NCBI GenBank assembly: GCA_030432255.1
Contig: JAUIHS010000001.1
Span: 372,001 to 436,000, forward strand
DNA from: Phycisphaerae bacterium
GTDB lineage: Bacteria > Planctomycetota > Phycisphaerae > Phycisphaerales > UBA1924
Length of the DNA stretch: 64,000 nt
Direction: 5' to 3'
Part shown: in pieces, positions 49,344 to 58,168 of the stretch
Layout of the letters: each line of letters opens with the position of its first letter
Numbering within the stretch: the first letter of the stretch is position 1
Notes under the pieces: model-generated
The model's database searches: none
The model's input: only the letters and a program-made list of their open reading frames with translations
What the model was told of the DNA's origin: nothing
Made by a program: the position numbers and the translations under genes

Positions 49344-51269
49344 CTACTCGGATGCGAGGATCGCGATACGGAGTACCTCGGCAACCGACCATGCCTGCGC
49401 GACGCAGCCCTCTTCGAGGCGTGCGCCGTGTGTGGGTTCCGCATCAAAGATCTCTGCGATCTGACCGACGCAACCCTCTTCAAGCGTGGCGATGATCGGC
49501 GCGATGACTTCGAGCGCCTCTCGTCGTGACTCGGCGCTGAAACTCCCCGAGCGCAGGACCGCCTCCGCATAGGGGCCGATGAGCCATGGCCACACGGTGC
49601 CATTGTGATACGCGCGGTCGCGCGCCATCATGTCGCCCTTGAAGCGTCGCTCGTAGTTCTCGTCACACGGCGCAAGCGTGCGCATACCTCGGTCCGTCAG
49701 GAGATGCTCCCGCGCGCTTCGTACGACGCCGCGCTGCTGATCGGTGGTCAGCGGTGAATGTTCCAGGCACACGGCAAAGAGCTGGTTGGGTCGGATCTCG
49801 TTCATGATGCGCCACTCCTGCCGGTCCGTTGGCCGCACGCAGTCCACGAGGTGATCCTGCCCGTCACGCACGAACGTCTCCCTGAACGCCTCGCCGACGC
49901 AGTCGGCGAGTGACGCCATCGTCTGGTCCTCGTCGAACTCCTCGAGCAGGCGAATCGCGTGGTACCAGAGCGCATTGATCTCGACGGCCTTGCCGTGCCG
50001 CGGCGTGAAGACCACGCCATCGCGTTTCGCATCCATCCACGTCAACTGCGTTGTTTCATCACCCGCTATGATCAGGTGATCGGTGCTATCCATGCGGATG
50101 CCGAAACGCGTGCCCGTCATGTAATTGGCGATGATCTCGCGGCACGCGGGCAGCAGATCCCGGCGGAACCGCGCCTGGTCTTTTGACGCCCTGCAGTACG
50201 CGACGCACGCGTGAATGAACCACAGCGAGGCATCCACGGTGTTGTAGTGGGGCGGGCCATCGTAGTCATCGAAGCGGTTCGGGATCATCCCCTGTGAGAC
50301 GTGGCGCCCGAACGCGGCGAGCGCGCCGTAGGCTTCTTCGAAGCGACCCGTGACCAGCAAGAGGCCGGGCATGGCGATCATGGTGTCCCGGCCCCAGTCG
50401 GCAAACCACGGGTAGCCGGCGATGATCGATGTGAGCGGTGTGCCGCCTACATTTCGCGTGACCAGGAAGTCATCCGCGGCATGTACGAGGGGCATGAGGT
50501 CTTCGCGCCCCGGATGCTCGCGAAGGAACATCCGCCCGATCTTCTCGAGGTGATCCGCGCGCAGATTCACATCGATCAGGTTGAGATCGGGTTCATCATC
50601 GAATGCGATCGCCACGATGACTTCGGTCGGCTGGTTCGTCAGGGGCACAACGGCAATGCACGGGGTGAAGAGGTCCTCGGTGTCCGGGTAGTGCCGCTCG
50701 GTCTCGCGGGGGTACGTGCAACCGCGCTTCCATGCTTCGTGGGATTCCCAGTGGCCGCGGCTGAGTCTCAGGTGAAGCACTCCCTCGGGGTGCGCGATGG
50801 TGCATTTGCGCCCGTCAATGTTGACCGTGTAGTCAGAAACCGGGCGTTCGCCGCAGACCTCGTGGAAGTCTCGCATGGAAAGTCGCGGCAGGAGGCGGAG
50901 TTCGGCTTCCTCTTCTCCGGGGCCACAGGTGTAGCGAATGGCTGACGCGTTGAGACCGTGCGCGACGGCAACCTCGATGGTGAGCGGCACGGATCCGATG
51001 GTGGTCGACCATTCGACGGACCCCGGGTGCCTGGCGAAGTCACCCGGTTCCTCGAGCGTGTGGGCCTTGTCGCCTGACGCGAGAATGACATCGATTTCGT
51101 TGACGGTCGCGATCCGGTCGACCGGCGGGCGGCGGGCGGCGTTGAGCAGCGTGTGATACTTCCGCCGATTGACGCGGTCGCTGCAACCCATGGCGAAGCC
51201 GCCGATGCCGTTGGTGAGCAGAAATTCCATAGATCGGGGGGCTCTTCGGGGCGGGGGTCTCTCACTCAT
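49344..51269 (-). CDS. Glycogen debranching enzyme, archaeal/bacterial GDE type
   Basis: A 641-residue protein of the amylo-alpha-1,6-glucosidase family (GDE N and GH133 C-terminal domains). Seen: N-terminal EFLLTNGIGGFAMG (family form EWLVTNGLGGYA), AGYPWFADWGRDTMIAMPG with acidic catalytic-site candidates, GMIPNRFDDYDGPPHYNTVDASLWF, and C-terminal YHNGTVWPWLIGPYAEA. It removes alpha-1,6 branches from glycogen in the cytosol. The start may be ATG 51269 or ATG 51230; the GLGGYA-like motif is close to both. Confidence 0.9.
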   Translation of the reverse strand: MSERPPPRRAPRSMEFLLTNGIGGFAMGCSDRVNRRKYHTLLNAARRPPVDRIATVNEIDVILASGDKAHTLEEPGDFARHPGSVEWSTTIGSVPLTIEVAVAHGLNASAIRYTCGPGEEEAELRLLPRLSMRDFHEVCGERPVSDYTVNIDGRKCTIAHPEGVLHLRLSRGHWESHEAWKRGCTYPRETERHYPDTEDLFTPCIAVVPLTNQPTEVIVAIAFDDEPDLNLIDVNLRADHLEKIGRMFLREHPGREDLMPLVHAADDFLVTRNVGGTPLTSIIAGYPWFADWGRDTMIAMPGLLLVTGRFEEAYGALAAFGRHVSQGMIPNRFDDYDGPPHYNTVDASLWFIHACVAYCRASKDQARFRRDLLPACREIIANYMTGTRFGIRMDSTDHLIIAGDETTQLTWMDAKRDGVVFTPRHGKAVEINALWYHAIRLLEEFDEDQTMASLADCVGEAFRETFVRDGQDHLVDCVRPTDRQEWRIMNEIRPNQLFAVCLEHSPLTTDQQRGVVRSAREHLLTDRGMRTLAPCDENYERRFKGDMMARDRAYHNGTVWPWLIGPYAEAVLRSGSFSAESRREALEVIAPIIATLEEGCVGQIAEIFDAEPTHGARLEEGCVAQAWSVAEVLRIAILASE

Positions 51270-51506
51270 TCCGGGGTGACGACCGCGCCGGTCGTCGGAT
51301 CCGTCTGCGCAGCATAACGCGGTTGGACCCGGCCTGTGCGCAAACAATGCCGAGCCCGGAAGTCGGACTGTGACCCTTGTTCCGGTGGAACCGGCAGATC
51401 GCTCAGGCAATCAGTGATTCCGATGAAGGGACCCCCGCTGGCGCTCCGAGGTGAGATACGACGGGTTCTGAGTAGCGAATGGAGTGCTCTTCAGGAGGTA
51501 ACCGAT

Positions 51507-51722
51507 ATGGACGTTGGTGGAACCCAGCCCCTGGCATTTCACGGGGGACCGGCCCAGAGCCGCGGCATGACCGAGCGGGATGCTCGCCGGATGTACCAGC
51601 GGATGCTGAGTGCGTGGGCGATGGACCTGATGTCGTTGCGTCAACGTGGCCTGGATCGTCCAGGCGTGCGCCCATTTGCTGTCTCGAGTTATGTCCCGGC
51701 GCCGGCCCGAAGGGCGGCGTGA
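51507..51722 (+). CDS. Small protein upstream of fliD, function unknown
   Basis: A 71-residue basic protein (RDARRMYQRMLSAWAMDLMS in the middle, ending in a Pro/Ala/Arg tail) without cysteines or a membrane segment. AGGAGGTAACC gives an excellent ribosome site 5-7 nt before ATG 51507. It is on the same strand as fliD and about 75 nt upstream, so it probably belongs to the flagellar operon. No family recognised; an anti-sigma or assembly helper is possible but unsupported. Confidence 0.6.
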   Translation: MDVGGTQPLAFHGGPAQSRGMTERDARRMYQRMLSAWAMDLMSLRQRGLDRPGVRPFAVSSYVPAPARRAA

Positions 51723-51796
51723 CCGTATGCCGTTGTGGTACGCCGATTGCGAGAGCTTCCGGTTAACCACAACGCGTTGGAATGGAGTGTGAGGTC

Positions 51797-54667
51797 ATGG
51801 GTGGTATCACAACTGGAGTCGGCCTGTTCAGCGGTATCAATTCCGCCGACCTGATCAGCCAGCTTCTGGCGATAGAGGCGCGCCCCAAACTGCTCGTCCA
51901 GTCCCGGATCAATGAGCTGCAGCGGGAACAGGCCGCGTACCTCGACATCAACTCTTCGCTCCTGGCCCTGTCGAATGCGGCGACCGCCTTCGACTCGCTC
52001 GACATTTTCCGGTCTGCTTCGGCGACGAGTACCGACCCTGACGTGCTGTCTGCCAGTGCGGGCACGACCGCCTCTCCGGGGTCATACAACCTGTATGTGC
52101 ACAGGCTCGTCTCGACTCAGCAGTTCCTTTCCCGTGGCTTCGCCAATTCCGACACCACACCCATCGGCGCCCAGGCCTTCACCTTCGAGACCGGCGGCGG
52201 TCGTCTCGACTCCGAGACGAAGCTTGCCGAGTTGAACGGCGGTGCAGGGGTTTCCCGGGGTGAGTTCGAGATTACGGACCGATCCGGTGCGACGGCCATG
52301 ATCGACATCTCGACGGCGACGACGGTCAACGATGTGCTGTCCGCCATCAACAGTGCCTCCGGCATCGACGTCACGGCGTCGGTCGAGGACGGTGCCATCA
52401 AGATCGAAGACAGCTCCGGCGGCGGCGGCATGCTCGAAGTGACGGATGTCTTCGGCTCCAACGTGGCCAAGGATCTGGGAATCGAGAAGCAGATTCTCTT
52501 CGGCGGCGGTGCCCTGCTGGGTGACCAGTTGCTGTACATCTCCGAGAATACCGCGCTGTCGTCTCTGAATGACGGGAATGGCATCAACATCCGCGACGGT
52601 GCCGACGACCTCTCGATCACGGATCTCAACGGCACCACGATCGGCATCGATCTCGGTCTGCTCACCCATGTTGAGACCGTGGATGACGAGGATGTGACCG
52701 TCGTTGATCAGAACAAGGCGGTGACAGTCGGAGACCTGCTCGACATCGTCAACACCGCGCTGACCGATGGTGGCTCCACCGCACAGTTGCGCATCAACGA
52801 TGACGGGAACGGCTTTGTCGTCGAGGACACCAGCGGCGGCGGCGGCCAGATCGTCATCACCAATGGTGCCAACGGTCGGACCACGGCCGATGACCTGGGG
52901 ATCGCCACTGCCGGCGGCGGAACCGGTGTCGGGACGATCAACGGCAGCCGCGTGCTATCCGAGATCAACTCCTCGCTGACGCGCAATCTGCTCGGCGGCA
53001 AGGGCCTCACCGAAACGAAGTTCAACATCACCGACCGAAACGGCACCCTCGCCGCCATCGAGTTGGATGCTGATGTGCTCGACAGTTCCGTGACGGACCT
53101 GATCCAGAACCTGAATGACAAGATCTCCGCCGCCGCGCCGACTTCCGGTGTGACGGCTCGACTGAACGCGGCGGGGAATGGCATCGAGTTCGTGGACTCG
53201 ACCGGCGGCTCGGGCAACCTGATCATCACCGGCGGCGCCGCCGACGAACTGGGGCTGGCGACGGATCCCGGTGGGGTGGCGAGCAGTTCAGTCAGTGCCA
53301 ACCTGCAGACCAAGTGGCTGAGCAGTTCGACACTGCTGAGTTCCCTCAACGCCGGGACCGGCATCGGAACCGGAACCATCCGGATCACGACCGCCGATGG
53401 CAACTCGGATACGGTCAGCATCAGCAGCGATCTCAAGACCGTCGATGAATTGATCACCTTCCTCAACAGCAGGCCGGGTGACTACACCGCGAAGATCAAC
53501 GGCAACGGCGACGGCATCGAGATCGTTGACGATACGGGCGGCTCCGGCAGCCTTCGGATCGAAGACGTCTCCGGTGGCGTGGCACAGAACCTGAACATCG
53601 CCGGCGAGGCCGAGGATGTCGGCGGATCGATCTCCATCAACGGCACATTTGAACGGACCGTCTCATTCGACTCGACCGCCACGCTCGAGGATGTGCGCGA
53701 CGCCATCAACGATGCCGGCATCGGTGTGTCGGCGACCATCGTCAATGACGGCGGCGGCGTCTCTCCCTATCGACTGAGCCTGACTTCCGAACACAGCGGC
53801 GCCGTCGGGCGCGTGGTCATTGATACCGGCAGCTTCAATCTCGGCCTTCAGAACCTGTCCGAGGGTCGGGATGCCGTCGTATTCTTCGGCTCCGACGATC
53901 CGGCGTCCGGCATCGCACTCAGCAGTTCAACCAACACACTCGATGGCGTCATACAGGGCGTCAGCATCGACCTGACCGGGACCAGCGATGAGACCGTTGA
54001 ACTCAACGTGACCCGGGACACCGGTGCGATCGAGGAAGCCATCAGCAAGTTCGTCGATGCATTCAACGGCGTGCTCAACAAGATCGAACAGTACGACAAG
54101 TACGATGCGGAGAACGAGATTCGCGGCGTGCTGCTCGGCGACTCCACCGTGAACAATATCAAGCGGGCCCTGTACCGCGTGGTCCAGGGTGAAGCTGACG
54201 GCGTGGACGGTCAGTTCCAGCGGCTCTTCCAGGTGGGCGTGAAGATCGGCGACGGCGCGAAGCTCGAGTTCGACACATCACGGTTCCGTGATGCTCTGGA
54301 GACCGACTTCGCGAATGTCGAGGCCCTTTTCTCCGCGAAGAACCTGGAGTCCACGGGTGGGCAGGAAGAGATCTTCCCAGGCGTGTTCGTCAATGTCGAT
54401 GAAGACACCTACAGCGCACTCGGCGTTCCCGCGCAGCTCGACCTGCTGGTGAAGTCCTTCACCAACAGCATCGACGGCACACTCACGATCCGGAGCCAGA
54501 CGATCGACTCGCAGATCGGGCTCTCCGAGGACCGGATCGATCAGTTGGATATCAAGCTCGCCGCGAAACAGGCGAAACTCGAACTGGAATTTCTCCAGAT
54601 GGAACAGGCAATCGCATCACTGCAGACCCAGAGCCAGGCTCTCACTGGCTTGAGCAGTGCATTCTGA
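51797..54667 (+). CDS. fliD: Flagellar filament capping protein FliD (HAP2), long form
   Basis: The filament cap that folds exported flagellin at the growing tip. N-terminus MGGITTGVGLFSGINSADLI and C-terminal coiled coil (DSQIGLSEDRIDQLDIKLAA, then KQAKLELEFLQMEQAIASLQ) match FliD. At 956 residues it is about twice the length of common enteric FliD. The excess lies in four flagellin IN-motif-like repeats, at about 140-235 (AELNGGAGVSRGEFEITD), 255-385 (LSSLNDGNGINIRDGADDL), 393-490 (LLGGKGLTETKFNITDRNG) and 515-605 (LSSLNAGTGIGTGTIRIT), ending in a motif near SGGGG or GGSG. ATG 51797 is chosen by the family N-terminus; GAGG lies just upstream. Confidence 0.93.
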   Translation: MGGITTGVGLFSGINSADLISQLLAIEARPKLLVQSRINELQREQAAYLDINSSLLALSNAATAFDSLDIFRSASATSTDPDVLSASAGTTASPGSYNLYVHRLVSTQQFLSRGFANSDTTPIGAQAFTFETGGGRLDSETKLAELNGGAGVSRGEFEITDRSGATAMIDISTATTVNDVLSAINSASGIDVTASVEDGAIKIEDSSGGGGMLEVTDVFGSNVAKDLGIEKQILFGGGALLGDQLLYISENTALSSLNDGNGINIRDGADDLSITDLNGTTIGIDLGLLTHVETVDDEDVTVVDQNKAVTVGDLLDIVNTALTDGGSTAQLRINDDGNGFVVEDTSGGGGQIVITNGANGRTTADDLGIATAGGGTGVGTINGSRVLSEINSSLTRNLLGGKGLTETKFNITDRNGTLAAIELDADVLDSSVTDLIQNLNDKISAAAPTSGVTARLNAAGNGIEFVDSTGGSGNLIITGGAADELGLATDPGGVASSSVSANLQTKWLSSSTLLSSLNAGTGIGTGTIRITTADGNSDTVSISSDLKTVDELITFLNSRPGDYTAKINGNGDGIEIVDDTGGSGSLRIEDVSGGVAQNLNIAGEAEDVGGSISINGTFERTVSFDSTATLEDVRDAINDAGIGVSATIVNDGGGVSPYRLSLTSEHSGAVGRVVIDTGSFNLGLQNLSEGRDAVVFFGSDDPASGIALSSSTNTLDGVIQGVSIDLTGTSDETVELNVTRDTGAIEEAISKFVDAFNGVLNKIEQYDKYDAENEIRGVLLGDSTVNNIKRALYRVVQGEADGVDGQFQRLFQVGVKIGDGAKLEFDTSRFRDALETDFANVEALFSAKNLESTGGQEEIFPGVFVNVDEDTYSALGVPAQLDLLVKSFTNSIDGTLTIRSQTIDSQIGLSEDRIDQLDIKLAAKQAKLELEFLQMEQAIASLQTQSQALTGLSSAF

Positions 54668-54728
54668 TGTCGAAATAAGTGGATCGGGACTGGAGTTTCG
54701 GCTCAAACGGAACGATCTCTGAGGGCGT

Positions 54729-55187
54729 ATGGCTTTCGACATCAACAATCCGTATTTCCGTACCAAGGTGCTGACGGCCAGTCCGGAGCAGCTTCGCCTG
54801 TACCTTCTCGATGGCGCGATCCACTTCATGCGCGATGGTCGGGACGGCATGGTCGAGCGAGACTTCGAATCGGTCTTCGAGAACTTCCGTCAGGCCAAGG
54901 CAATCATCCTCGAATTGATGAACTCACTCCGACCGGAGATCGATCCGGAGTTGTGCCAGCGCCTCTCCTCGATCTACACCTTCGTGTATACGGAACTGAC
55001 GCAGGGCAGCTTCGAGAAGGACCTTGAGCGGATCGACAACGCCATCGAACTCATGGAGTACGATCGCGAGACGTGGGTCCTGCTGCTGGAGCAGGTCAAG
55101 GAAGAGAACGGGGATCGACAGGCACCGCCATCGGCTGCTCAGAACCAGGCCCCGGCCGCGGGTTCGCGTCTCTCAGTCGAAGGCTGA
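54729..55187 (+). CDS. fliS: Flagellar export chaperone FliS
   Basis: A 152-residue all-helical chaperone that holds flagellin unfolded before export. Seen: NPYFRTKVLTASPEQLRLYL at the N-terminus (family YxxxxVxTASPxxLxxMLYDG), LLDGAIHFMRDGRDGM and FVYTELTQGSFEKDLERI. A Pro/Ala/Gln-rich C-terminal tail (about 25 residues) is disordered. GAGGGCGT lies just before ATG 54729. It follows fliD by 61 nt as in many bacteria. Confidence 0.93.
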   Translation: MAFDINNPYFRTKVLTASPEQLRLYLLDGAIHFMRDGRDGMVERDFESVFENFRQAKAIILELMNSLRPEIDPELCQRLSSIYTFVYTELTQGSFEKDLERIDNAIELMEYDRETWVLLLEQVKEENGDRQAPPSAAQNQAPAAGSRLSVEG

Positions 55188-55193
55188 GTCTCT

Positions 55194-56282
55194 CTACGCC
55201 TCAGACATCTGCATGGCAAGATTGTCGAAGACCAGCGTCATCTGGACGTTGGTCGCGATGTGGCGCTCTGCTTCCGTCAGCAATTCGATCTGTCTGAGGA
55301 TGCGCTGGACGCCAAGCTCATCGCCATCGGCTGCCCCGCGCAGGCATCGACGCAGGTGTGATCCGAGCAGGGTGAACATGTGACGCGCGGCGGCATGGTT
55401 CGCCGCTTCCTTGCTCGCGTTCTTTCGCTCACTGACCCATGCCGTCGCCCACGCCCCGACAAGATCCGTCATCGTGCTCCCCAGTCTGGCCGGGAAGCGC
55501 CCCTTCTCCAGTGCTGCCAGTTCCGGCCCCAGTGCCTGTGACCACTCGTACAGCCCGGTATCGACCGCAAGCGCCAGGCGCCCCGGTGAACCCTGCGCGA
55601 ACTCGAGCGTCCACGCTTCTTCATGGGAGGGCAGATCGACCTGCGCCTGATCCAGCCACCGCCTCATGCTCGCTTCGTCGAGCGATCCGAAGACCACACG
55701 CTGACAACGGCTGCGAATGGTGGTGAGCAGGCGGTCCTCGTTGCTCGTGACGAGGATGATGACCGATCCGGGCGACGGCTCCTCGAGGGTCTTGAGCATC
55801 GAAGCCTGGGTCCTGGCATCGGACTTCGAGCGATCGAGGAGTTCTGCCTCGTCGATGATGAAGACCTTCTGCGCGAGTGAGTCCGCATGGATCGTCGGCG
55901 CCAGTGCGATGGGCTGCAGGAGATGCTTGTCGATCACGTCCTTGGCAATCGTGATCTGCTTGCCGGTCCGGACCCGCGCCTCGTCGGCAAACTCCGCGAG
56001 CTCCTTCGTGATGATGTGCAGGTCCGGGTGATTGCCGTGCGCTAGCAGGTGCTGCGTCTCGCTCTCCGGATCCGGCTCAATCTCACCCATCAGATTCGGC
56101 CCCGTGGTCGGGTCCAGCAGCATCGCCGCGAAGGCCTCGGCAGTCGTCCTCTTGCCGACCCCCTGAGGTCCGGAGAAGATCCACGCATGGTGCACTCTTC
56201 CGGACTGAAGCACCGCGCGCAGAGTCGCGACGGCCCGGTCCTGGCCGATGACCTGAGAGATCGAATGGAGTGGCGCGTGCAT
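55194..56282 (-). CDS. holB: DNA polymerase III subunit delta-prime (clamp loader ATPase)
   Basis: A 362-residue AAA+ protein of the clamp-loader type. VIGQDRAVATLRAVLQ, Walker A-like GPQGVGKRTTAEAF (38-51), Walker B-like IIDEAELLDR, and sensor motif TIRSRCQRVVF (SRC). The typical zinc-binding cysteines of tau/gamma are absent, which favours delta-prime. ATG 56282 has GAGG 6 nt upstream. It starts 8 nt after the stop of an unknown 147-residue gene, and the two form a likely operon. Confidence 0.85.
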   Translation of the reverse strand: MHAPLHSISQVIGQDRAVATLRAVLQSGRVHHAWIFSGPQGVGKRTTAEAFAAMLLDPTTGPNLMGEIEPDPESETQHLLAHGNHPDLHIITKELAEFADEARVRTGKQITIAKDVIDKHLLQPIALAPTIHADSLAQKVFIIDEAELLDRSKSDARTQASMLKTLEEPSPGSVIILVTSNEDRLLTTIRSRCQRVVFGSLDEASMRRWLDQAQVDLPSHEEAWTLEFAQGSPGRLALAVDTGLYEWSQALGPELAALEKGRFPARLGSTMTDLVGAWATAWVSERKNASKEAANHAAARHMFTLLGSHLRRCLRGAADGDELGVQRILRQIELLTEAERHIATNVQMTLVFDNLAMQMSEA

Positions 56283-56290
56283 GGTGAGCC

Positions 56291-56734
56291 TCAGGAGCCG
56301 GCGGGTGACTGGACGGCCCGCTTGATGAAGTCGGTGAGGTAACGCGTGGTGAAGAGTTCGGTTGCCGCGGCGGTCTCCGCGTGGCTCACGCCCCAGCACG
56401 ATGCGACCGGATCCACGAATTCCAGGTCCATCTGCACTGTCATGACATCATCGACCGTGAAGGCTGCGGGAAGTCGATCGGCAAGGAACGCGGCGAGCGC
56501 ATTGACGTCGGGGCTTCCGATGGAGATGGTCGGCCGCGCGCGGAGCGGCTCATTGTTGAGGTACCAGACGTCAGTACACACGGCGATCTGTACGTTCGCT
56601 TCGTTGATGAGCGGTTGCGCGCACATGGCATCGTGCAATGCATGCGCGGCGGCCCGATCATTGAGCTCGGCGCGGAGGTGTGCGCCGACCACGATGACGA
56701 TCATGTTCTCGATGCGTGGTTCGATGTCGTTCAT
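56291..56734 (-). CDS. Conserved-looking protein upstream of holB, function unknown
   Basis: A 147-residue soluble alpha/beta protein: IENMIVIVVGAHLRAELNDR at the start, VQIAVCTDVWYLNN, RPTISIGSPDVNALAAFLAD and VQMDLEFVDPVASCWGVSHA. The spread of hydrophobic strands and the absence of low-complexity sequence suggest a real folded protein, but I do not recognise the family. The stop is 8 nt before the holB start. Start ATG 56734 has only a weak ribosome site. Confidence 0.65.
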   Translation of the reverse strand: MNDIEPRIENMIVIVVGAHLRAELNDRAAAHALHDAMCAQPLINEANVQIAVCTDVWYLNNEPLRARPTISIGSPDVNALAAFLADRLPAAFTVDDVMTVQMDLEFVDPVASCWGVSHAETAAATELFTTRYLTDFIKRAVQSPAGS

Positions 56735-56831
56735 GGCGTCACTCAGTCGTATCCTAGTCTCCACACGCCTGGCTTGATGATGATCCGCCCCGACTCAGAG
56801 TCAGGCGCGCATGCGCATCACGTTAATAACA

Positions 56832-56863
56832 ACAGCCCCCGCCGACGAGTCGGTAGGGGCTGT
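56832..56863 (-). terminator. Terminator of the WGEN-repeat dockerin gene
   Basis: Minus-strand ACAGCCCC...CCGAC / GTCGG...GGGGCTGT with small internal mismatches, followed by TGTTATTAA. Confidence 0.65.
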
Positions 56864-56908
56864 GGGGTTGGGGGGGGCATGTTTAGAGGGCCGCAGTATA
56901 GGGAGGGA

Positions 56909-57559
56909 TCATGAGCATGTCGAGGCCCATGAATCCAAAAGGATCTCCAAATCCATGAAATTAACCACGGCGTCGCCGTTGACATCACCGCTGCTGCCTG
57001 GGCCCACCTGCAGCGCCCAGTGATCAAGCAGTTCGTTCAGATCAGCGAAGTCAACCGAAGAGTTGCCGTCGACATCGGCAACGAGTGCGCAGATGTATGA
57101 AGCGCCGGTACCCAGATTGATCCAGCCGATGTTCTCACCCCACGCAAAGCCTGTGAGGTGTCCGCTCTCTTCGTCATAGTTTGCGCCATCGGTACCGATG
57201 ACCGGCGCAGTGTCGAAGTTGACCCAGCCCACGTTCTCCGCCCACGCGTAACCAGACAGATTGCCGCTCACCGGATCGATGTTCACACCGAAAGTCGCCG
57301 AGTCGCCGGGATCATTGGTGTACGGGCCCAGCCCGTTCCCTACGTTGATCCAGCCGATGTTCTCGCCCCAGATCCACCCGGACATGTGATCGGGAAAGAT
57401 GCGAACACCCAACGCGCCGTCACCGGCATCGCGCAGGTTCATGTGGCCCACGTTCTCGCCCCACGCGAACTTCCGGCTGTCCGAGACATTGGAATCCGCC
57501 AAGGCCGGCAGGCCGGTCAGCGCCGCCGCCGCGAGGACGCTCAAAACCGTCGTTCGCAT
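56909..57559 (-). CDS. Secreted WGEN-repeat protein with dockerin
   Basis: A 216-residue exported protein: signal peptide (MRTTVLSVLAAAALTGLPALA), then four repeats centred on FAWGENVGHMNLRD, WIWGENIGWINVGN, YAWAENVGWVNFDT and FAWGENIGWINLGT (spacing about 35-45 residues), with Gly/Asn/Asp-rich turns between. The C-terminus is a two-loop dockerin-like module (DVDGNSSVDFADLNELL; DVNGDAVVNFMDLEILL) ending STCS. The repeats look like short beta-hairpins that could form a small beta-solenoid or propeller. ATG 57559 has GGAGGAGC upstream. Function unknown; probably cell-surface or released. Confidence 0.8.
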   Translation of the reverse strand: MRTTVLSVLAAAALTGLPALADSNVSDSRKFAWGENVGHMNLRDAGDGALGVRIFPDHMSGWIWGENIGWINVGNGLGPYTNDPGDSATFGVNIDPVSGNLSGYAWAENVGWVNFDTAPVIGTDGANYDEESGHLTGFAWGENIGWINLGTGASYICALVADVDGNSSVDFADLNELLDHWALQVGPGSSGDVNGDAVVNFMDLEILLDSWASTCS

Positions 57560-57649
57560 CGTCTGCTCCTCCGTGAAGGTCAACCGGAAAGGACCCAGTC
57601 TAGCGGACGGCCTCCGAGCAGGGAAGCATTAACTTCAACCGAACACGGG

Positions 57650-58057
57650 TCAGCAGGGCGCCACGGGCCTCAGAGTGAATCGACCGGACACGCACGTCCG
57701 GGCGTCATCGGCCTGTCGCTCCGGACTCACCACCACGGCCTGGCCCCGACACTCCACCCGTCCGTCATCGTGCCGCTTGCGGACCTCCACGGAGACCCGC
57801 ATGGACTCTCCCGGTCGGACGAACGTCCCGTACTTGAGCGCCCGAACCTCACCCAGCACGTAACGCGAGTCGCCGGCCGAAGCGGCGACCAGTCGACGTC
57901 CCGCCTGCACCATGGCCTCGATCATGAAGACGCCGGGAAGAACGGGGAAGCCCGGGAAGTGATCCTGCAGATACTCCTCCGCGTTCGTCACCGCCTTCAC
58001 CGTGACAATCGCGCTGTCGGACTCTTTCATCACCGCATCGACGAGATCAAAGTGCAT
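57650..58057 (-). CDS. FabZ/hotdog-fold 3-hydroxyacyl-ACP dehydratase-like protein
   Basis: A 135-residue hotdog protein. LQDHFPGFPVLPGVFMIEAM has the catalytic His and the FPG(x)PxxPGV(x)xIE signature of FabZ; the Glu in MIEAM is the second catalytic residue. In fatty-acid synthesis such enzymes remove water from 3-hydroxyacyl-ACP. It is not next to other fab or lpx genes, so a role in a different acyl pathway is possible. ATG 58057 has TAGACT at 6 nt upstream and no ribosome site; it is divergent from the zinc-ribbon gene. Confidence 0.82.
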   Translation of the reverse strand: MHFDLVDAVMKESDSAIVTVKAVTNAEEYLQDHFPGFPVLPGVFMIEAMVQAGRRLVAASAGDSRYVLGEVRALKYGTFVRPGESMRVSVEVRKRHDDGRVECRGQAVVVSPERQADDARTCVSGRFTLRPVAPC

Positions 58058-58063
58058 CCGGGC

Positions 58064-58069
58064 AGTCTA
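58064..58069 (-). promoter_or_regulatory. Candidate -10 hexamer before the FabZ-like gene
   Basis: TAGACT lies 6 nt before ATG 58057; TTCCCG 17 nt further upstream is a poor -35. Confidence 0.45.
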
Positions 58070-58156
58070 GAGCACGAGTCGGGGAGCGGGAAGGGGCAAC
58101 GTGGGCCCATCCGCCTCCAGCGAACACGCACGTTCCGGTCCCGGTCTCCCGCTCCC

Positions 58157-58162
58157 TAGAAT
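58157..58162 (+). promoter_or_regulatory. Candidate -10 hexamer before the zinc-ribbon gene
   Basis: TAGAAT lies 6 nt before ATG 58169, so transcription would start at the A of ATG. Confidence 0.45.
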
Positions 58163-58168
58163 GTCTCC

